Source of the DNA: Halomonas eurihalina
GTDB taxonomy: Bacteria > Pseudomonadota > Gammaproteobacteria > Pseudomonadales > Halomonadaceae
Length of the DNA: 48,073 nucleotides
Assembly (NCBI RefSeq): GCF_008274785.1
Contig: NZ_VTPU01000022.1
Span: 1-48,073, forward strand
Direction: 5' to 3'
Shown here: positions 45,401-48,073 of the stretch, piece by piece
Layout: each line of letters starts with the position of its first letter
Position numbering within the stretch: the stretch's first letter is position 1
Notes under the pieces: model-generated
What the model was told of the DNA's origin: nothing
Databases searched by the model: none
Seen by the model: only the letters and a program-made list of their open reading frames with translations
Made by a program: the position numbers and the translations under genes

Positions 45401-46159
45401 TCAGGCTAGGTAGAGTGTCACGTCGTGCTGCTTCAACAGTCGCTTGATGCTTGCCGGAGGCTCGCGGTCGGTGAACAGGGCATTGAGCTGAGAAAGGTTG
45501 CCCTGGCGGACCACGGGATTGCGCTGGAACTTGGAATGATCGGCGGCCAGGAAGACTTGCCGGGAATTGTGGATGATCGCCTGGGCGACGCGCACTTCCT
45601 GGTAGTCGAACTCGAGCAACGAGCCATCTTCGTCGATGCCACTGATACCGATGATGCCGAAATCGACCTTGAACTGGTTGATGAAGTCGATGGTGGCCTC
45701 GCCGATAATGCCACCATCCCGGGAGCGTATCTGGCCGCCGGCGATGATGACGTTGAAGTCCTCCTTGTGCTGCAGGATGGCCGCGACATTGAGGTTGTTG
45801 GTGATGACCTCCAGGCCGTGATGATGCAATAGAGCCTCGGCGATGACCTCGTTGCTGGTGCCGATGTTGATGAACAGCGAGGCATGGTCGGGGATCTGCC
45901 GGGCGAGAAGGGCAGCGATGCGTTGCTTGGCTTCCAGGTTCAGTGTCTTGCGGGTCGAGTAGGCGGTGTTGACCGTACTCGATTCGAGCCCGGCGCCGCC
46001 ATGGACGCGGCGAATGCGGCCTTCGCTCGAGAGTTGGTTGAGGTCCCGACGTATGGTCTGCGGGGTAACTGCGAAGTGCTCGGTGAGCTGCTCGATGCTG
46101 GCATAGCCCTGGCGTCCTACCAGTTCGAGAATACTAGCCTGGCGTTGTTGTTGATTCAT
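45401..46159 (-). CDS. glpR: Glycerol-3-phosphate regulon repressor GlpR (DeoR family)
   Basis: 252 residues, as E. coli GlpR. The N-terminal DeoR helix-turn-helix shows [20 protein letters not shown] and [21 protein letters not shown]. The C-terminal sugar-phosphate-sensing domain shows [47 protein letters not shown] and [12 protein letters not shown]. It represses glycerol genes until glycerol 3-phosphate binds. It sits between glpD (same strand, 195 nt downstream) and divergent glpK, both with matching operator sites. AGGAG precedes the ATG; a TAGAAT -10 lies at 46186-46181. Confidence 0.95.
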   Translation of the reverse strand: MNQQQRQASILELVGRQGYASIEQLTEHFAVTPQTIRRDLNQLSSEGRIRRVHGGAGLESSTVNTAYSTRKTLNLEAKQRIAALLARQIPDHASLFINIGTSNEVIAEALLHHHGLEVITNNLNVAAILQHKEDFNVIIAGGQIRSRDGGIIGEATIDFINQFKVDFGIIGISGIDEDGSLLEFDYQEVRVAQAIIHNSRQVFLAADHSKFQRNPVVRQGNLSQLNALFTDREPPASIKRLLKQHDVTLYLA

Positions 46160-46291
46160 GGCGACTCCTTGATGTCGACGATTCTACTGTATCGGTGGCG
46201 GCGATGCAGCGAGTCGCCGGTATACGCCGAAGGTCGTAGGGATGACGGGCTTTCTTCAATTGAGTGGCCGGGATCACTGGAGTAGGCTTTG

Positions 46292-46330
46292 TGATCGCAA
46301 ACGAACATTGCCGTTGCAAAACGAAATTGG
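46292..46330 (+). promoter_or_regulatory. GlpR operators upstream of glpK
   Basis: GATCGCAAACGAACAT (46293-46308) differs from the glpD site AATCGAAAACGAACAT at only two of 16 positions. A second related sequence, GTTGCAAAACGAAATT, follows at 46313-46328. They lie 52-90 nt before glpK. The glpK -10 and -35 were not identified with confidence. Confidence 0.65.
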
Positions 46331-46381
46331 CCGATCTGGAGGCGCGGAAGGGTGCGCTTCTCACAACGACAGGACGCTTTC

Positions 46382-47890
46382 ATGGCTTCTCATCTGCTCG
46401 CCATCGATCAGGGCACCACCAGTTCCCGCGCCATTCTCTTCGATCGCGAGGGACATGTCGTCACTACCGCTCAGCGTGAGTTTCCGCAGCAGTTTCCCGA
46501 GGATGGTTGGGTCGAGCACGATCCCGAGGCGCTTTGGGAGACGGTAGTCGATACCTGTCGAGAGGCCATCGCAAGCATGGATATCTCCATCGACGATATC
46601 GTCGGTATCGGCATCACCAACCAGCGAGAAACCACTCTGGTATGGGATCGTGCTACTGGCAAGCCCCTGTACAATGCCATCGTCTGGCAGGACAGGCGCA
46701 CCGCTGATGTCTGCGAGCGGCTGCGCGAGGAGGGGCATACCGAGGTGGTGCAGTCGCGCACCGGTTTGTTGATCGATCCCTACTTCTCGGCCACCAAGCT
46801 GGCCTGGATTCTGGATAACGTAGCCGGGGCCCGGGAGCGCGCCGAGCGAGGCGAGCTGGCCTTCGGTACCGTCGATACTTTTCTCATCTGGCGCTTGACC
46901 GGTGGGCGTGTGCACGCCACGGACGCCACCAATGCGTCGCGCACCGCCTTGTTCAATATCCATGAGCAGCGCTGGGATCCGTCATTGCTCGAACTCTTTG
47001 GCATTCCCGAAAGCTTGCTGCCGGAGGTCAAGGATTCCAGTGACGATTTCGGTCATGCCGATGCCGAATGGCTGGGGAGCGAACTGCCCATCGCGGGAGT
47101 CGCGGGCGATCAGCAGGCGGCGCTGGTCGGGCAGGCCTGCTTTTCCCCCGGTATGGGCAAGAGCACTTATGGCACTGGATGCTTCATGATCGTCAATACC
47201 GGCCATGAGGCGGGTGTGTCGCGCAATCGGCTGCTGACGACGGTGGGGTATCGGTTGAATGGTGTGACGACCTACGCCATGGAAGGCAGCATCTTCGTTG
47301 CCGGGGCCACCGTTCAGTGGCTGCGCGACGGCCTGCAGCTGTTCGCCGACGCCGCCGAGACCGAGGCCCTGGCGCGCAAGACGCGTCGTGGGCACAGTGT
47401 CTACCTGGTACCGGCCTTCACCGGCCTGGGAGCACCGTATTGGGACCCCAAGGCGCGCGGCGCGATCTTCGGGCTGACTAGGGATACCGGCATCGCTGAA
47501 ATCGTCGCTGCCGGCCTGCAGGCGGTCTGCTACCAGACTCGAGACCTGCAGGTTTGCATCAATGACGACATGACGGCCGCGCCCGGCACCCTGAGGGTTG
47601 ACGGTGGCATGGTGGCCAACAATTGGGTGATGCAGTTTCTTGCCGACATGCTCGGTGTGCGGGTCGATCGCCCCACGATTCTGGAGACCACGGCCCTGGG
47701 GGCTGCCTACCTGGCTGGGTTGCGGCTTGGCTGGTATCGGGACCTCGAGGAAATTGCCGATCTGTGGCGCTGCGAGCGTAGCTTCGAGCCGACGATGCCT
47801 GAAGAGGAGCGGAGCCAGCTTTACGCCGGTTGGCTGGAAGCGGTGGGCAGGGTACGCTCGGCGCCCGCGGAGCATGACTCAAGTCACTGA
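46382..47890 (+). CDS. glpK: Glycerol kinase
   Basis: 502 residues, exactly the E. coli GlpK length, from ATG 46382 (AGGA upstream); an ATG-like codon at 46352 would add 10 residues. FGGY-kinase motifs include [55 protein letters not shown] and [18 protein letters not shown]. It phosphorylates glycerol to glycerol 3-phosphate, the substrate of GlpD and inducer of GlpR. No glpF transporter gene lies beside it in the window. Confidence 0.97.
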   Translation: MASHLLAIDQGTTSSRAILFDREGHVVTTAQREFPQQFPEDGWVEHDPEALWETVVDTCREAIASMDISIDDIVGIGITNQRETTLVWDRATGKPLYNAIVWQDRRTADVCERLREEGHTEVVQSRTGLLIDPYFSATKLAWILDNVAGARERAERGELAFGTVDTFLIWRLTGGRVHATDATNASRTALFNIHEQRWDPSLLELFGIPESLLPEVKDSSDDFGHADAEWLGSELPIAGVAGDQQAALVGQACFSPGMGKSTYGTGCFMIVNTGHEAGVSRNRLLTTVGYRLNGVTTYAMEGSIFVAGATVQWLRDGLQLFADAAETEALARKTRRGHSVYLVPAFTGLGAPYWDPKARGAIFGLTRDTGIAEIVAAGLQAVCYQTRDLQVCINDDMTAAPGTLRVDGGMVANNWVMQFLADMLGVRVDRPTILETTALGAAYLAGLRLGWYRDLEEIADLWRCERSFEPTMPEEERSQLYAGWLEAVGRVRSAPAEHDSSH

Positions 47891-47931
47891 TCCCCGGGCC
47901 CTTGCGGGGGGCTGTTCGTGCCGATCAGGGG

Positions 47932-47959
47932 TTGCATTTTGGCTCGGGATGGGTAGAAT
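47932..47959 (+). promoter_or_regulatory. Promoter of tRNA-Val
   Basis: TTGCAT (47932-47937) and TAGAAT (47954-47959) are 16 bp apart, 37 bp before the mature tRNA. The start region is GC-rich, as expected of a stringently controlled stable-RNA promoter. Confidence 0.65.
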
Positions 47960-47996
47960 ACGCATCCGTTGTCGAGGCGAACATTGCCTGGGACGT

Positions 47997-48073
47997 AGGA
48001 CCATAGCTCAGTTGGTTAGAGCGCCACGTTGACATCGTGGAGGTCGGCGGTTCAAATCCGCCTGGTCCTACCA
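47997..48073 (+). tRNA. tRNA-Val (anticodon GAC)
   Basis: 77 nt forming a full cloverleaf. The acceptor stem AGGACCA pairs with TGGTCCT before ACCA, the D arm is AGCTCAGTTGGTTAGAGC, and the anticodon arm CCACG-TTGACAT-CGTGG carries GAC. The T arm is GGCGG-TTCAAAT-CCGCC. CCA is encoded and coincides with the last bases of the window. Confidence 0.96.

Noticed and set aside
47884..47911. Terminator after glpK
   Set aside because: Only a 4-5 bp CCCC/GGGG pairing without a T-tract is visible.

Overview
The window is a continuous stretch of ordinary, gene-dense chromosome from a GC-rich gammaproteobacterium. Several neighbourhoods point to the Halomonas/Chromohalobacter group (Halomonadaceae): a gacS-type kinase divergent from cysM-rlmD-relA-mazG, an algU-mucA-mucB-mucD stress cluster without mucC, and lepA-lepB-rnc-era-recO-pdxJ-acpS. 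The genus is inferred from gene order and protein resemblance, not from a database search. There is no prophage, CRISPR array or plasmid gene. The only mobile DNA seen is one roughly 140-bp MITE-like element.

Layout. 1-99: 3' end of etfA. 268-5263: a six-gene TonB2-type energy-transduction operon (DUF3450, TtpC-like long ExbB, ExbB2, ExbD2, TonB2, TPR) behind a Fur-box-like sequence. 5449-6536 (minus): xthA and a small basic protein. 6684-11219: rhlB, dinG and a probable Nmad3-domain gene. 11284-12363 (minus): a tyrosine-type DAHP synthase. 12692-16836: sigma-E/AlgU envelope-stress cluster. 17036-20353: a DUF2501 gene facing a DUF1800/DUF1501 pair. 20630-26964: the lepA-to-acpS operon. 26904-29648 (minus): GacS/BarA hybrid kinase. 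29814-38015: cysM, rlmD, relA, mazG, ppc. 38118-39182 (minus): membrane-anchored EEP-family protein. 39344-42817 (minus): phnD-phnC-phnE-phnE importer, divergent from a histidine phosphatase. 43691-47890: glpD, glpR, glpK. 47997-48073: tRNA-Val(GAC).

How the parts work together. The TonB2 operon would energise outer-membrane receptors and is probably iron-repressed. RpoE/MucA/MucB/MucD form a sigma factor, membrane anti-sigma factor, periplasmic co-regulator and protease; promoter-like GAACC(T/G)-N16/17-T(C/T)AGA sequences before rpoE and mucD suggest autoregulation. GlpR probably controls glpD and glpK through nearly identical 16-bp sites (45277-45292 and 46293-46308). A 32-bp palindrome between the phn importer and the phosphatase resembles two diverged copies of that site, so this importer may belong to glycerol/glycerophosphate metabolism.

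Most of the unexplained signal is in the gaps between genes: a nested palindrome before dinG, a GCTNGAA heptamer repeat family at the ends of rhlB and era, short tandem repeats of other unit lengths at several gene borders, the MITE abutting the glpD stop codon, and a possible small membrane protein gene fitted exactly between rpoE and mucA. I found no single large new system. The best candidates for new biology are the GlpR-like phn cluster, the rpoE-mucA small ORF, the His/Asp-tailed PdxJ and the dispersed intergenic elements.
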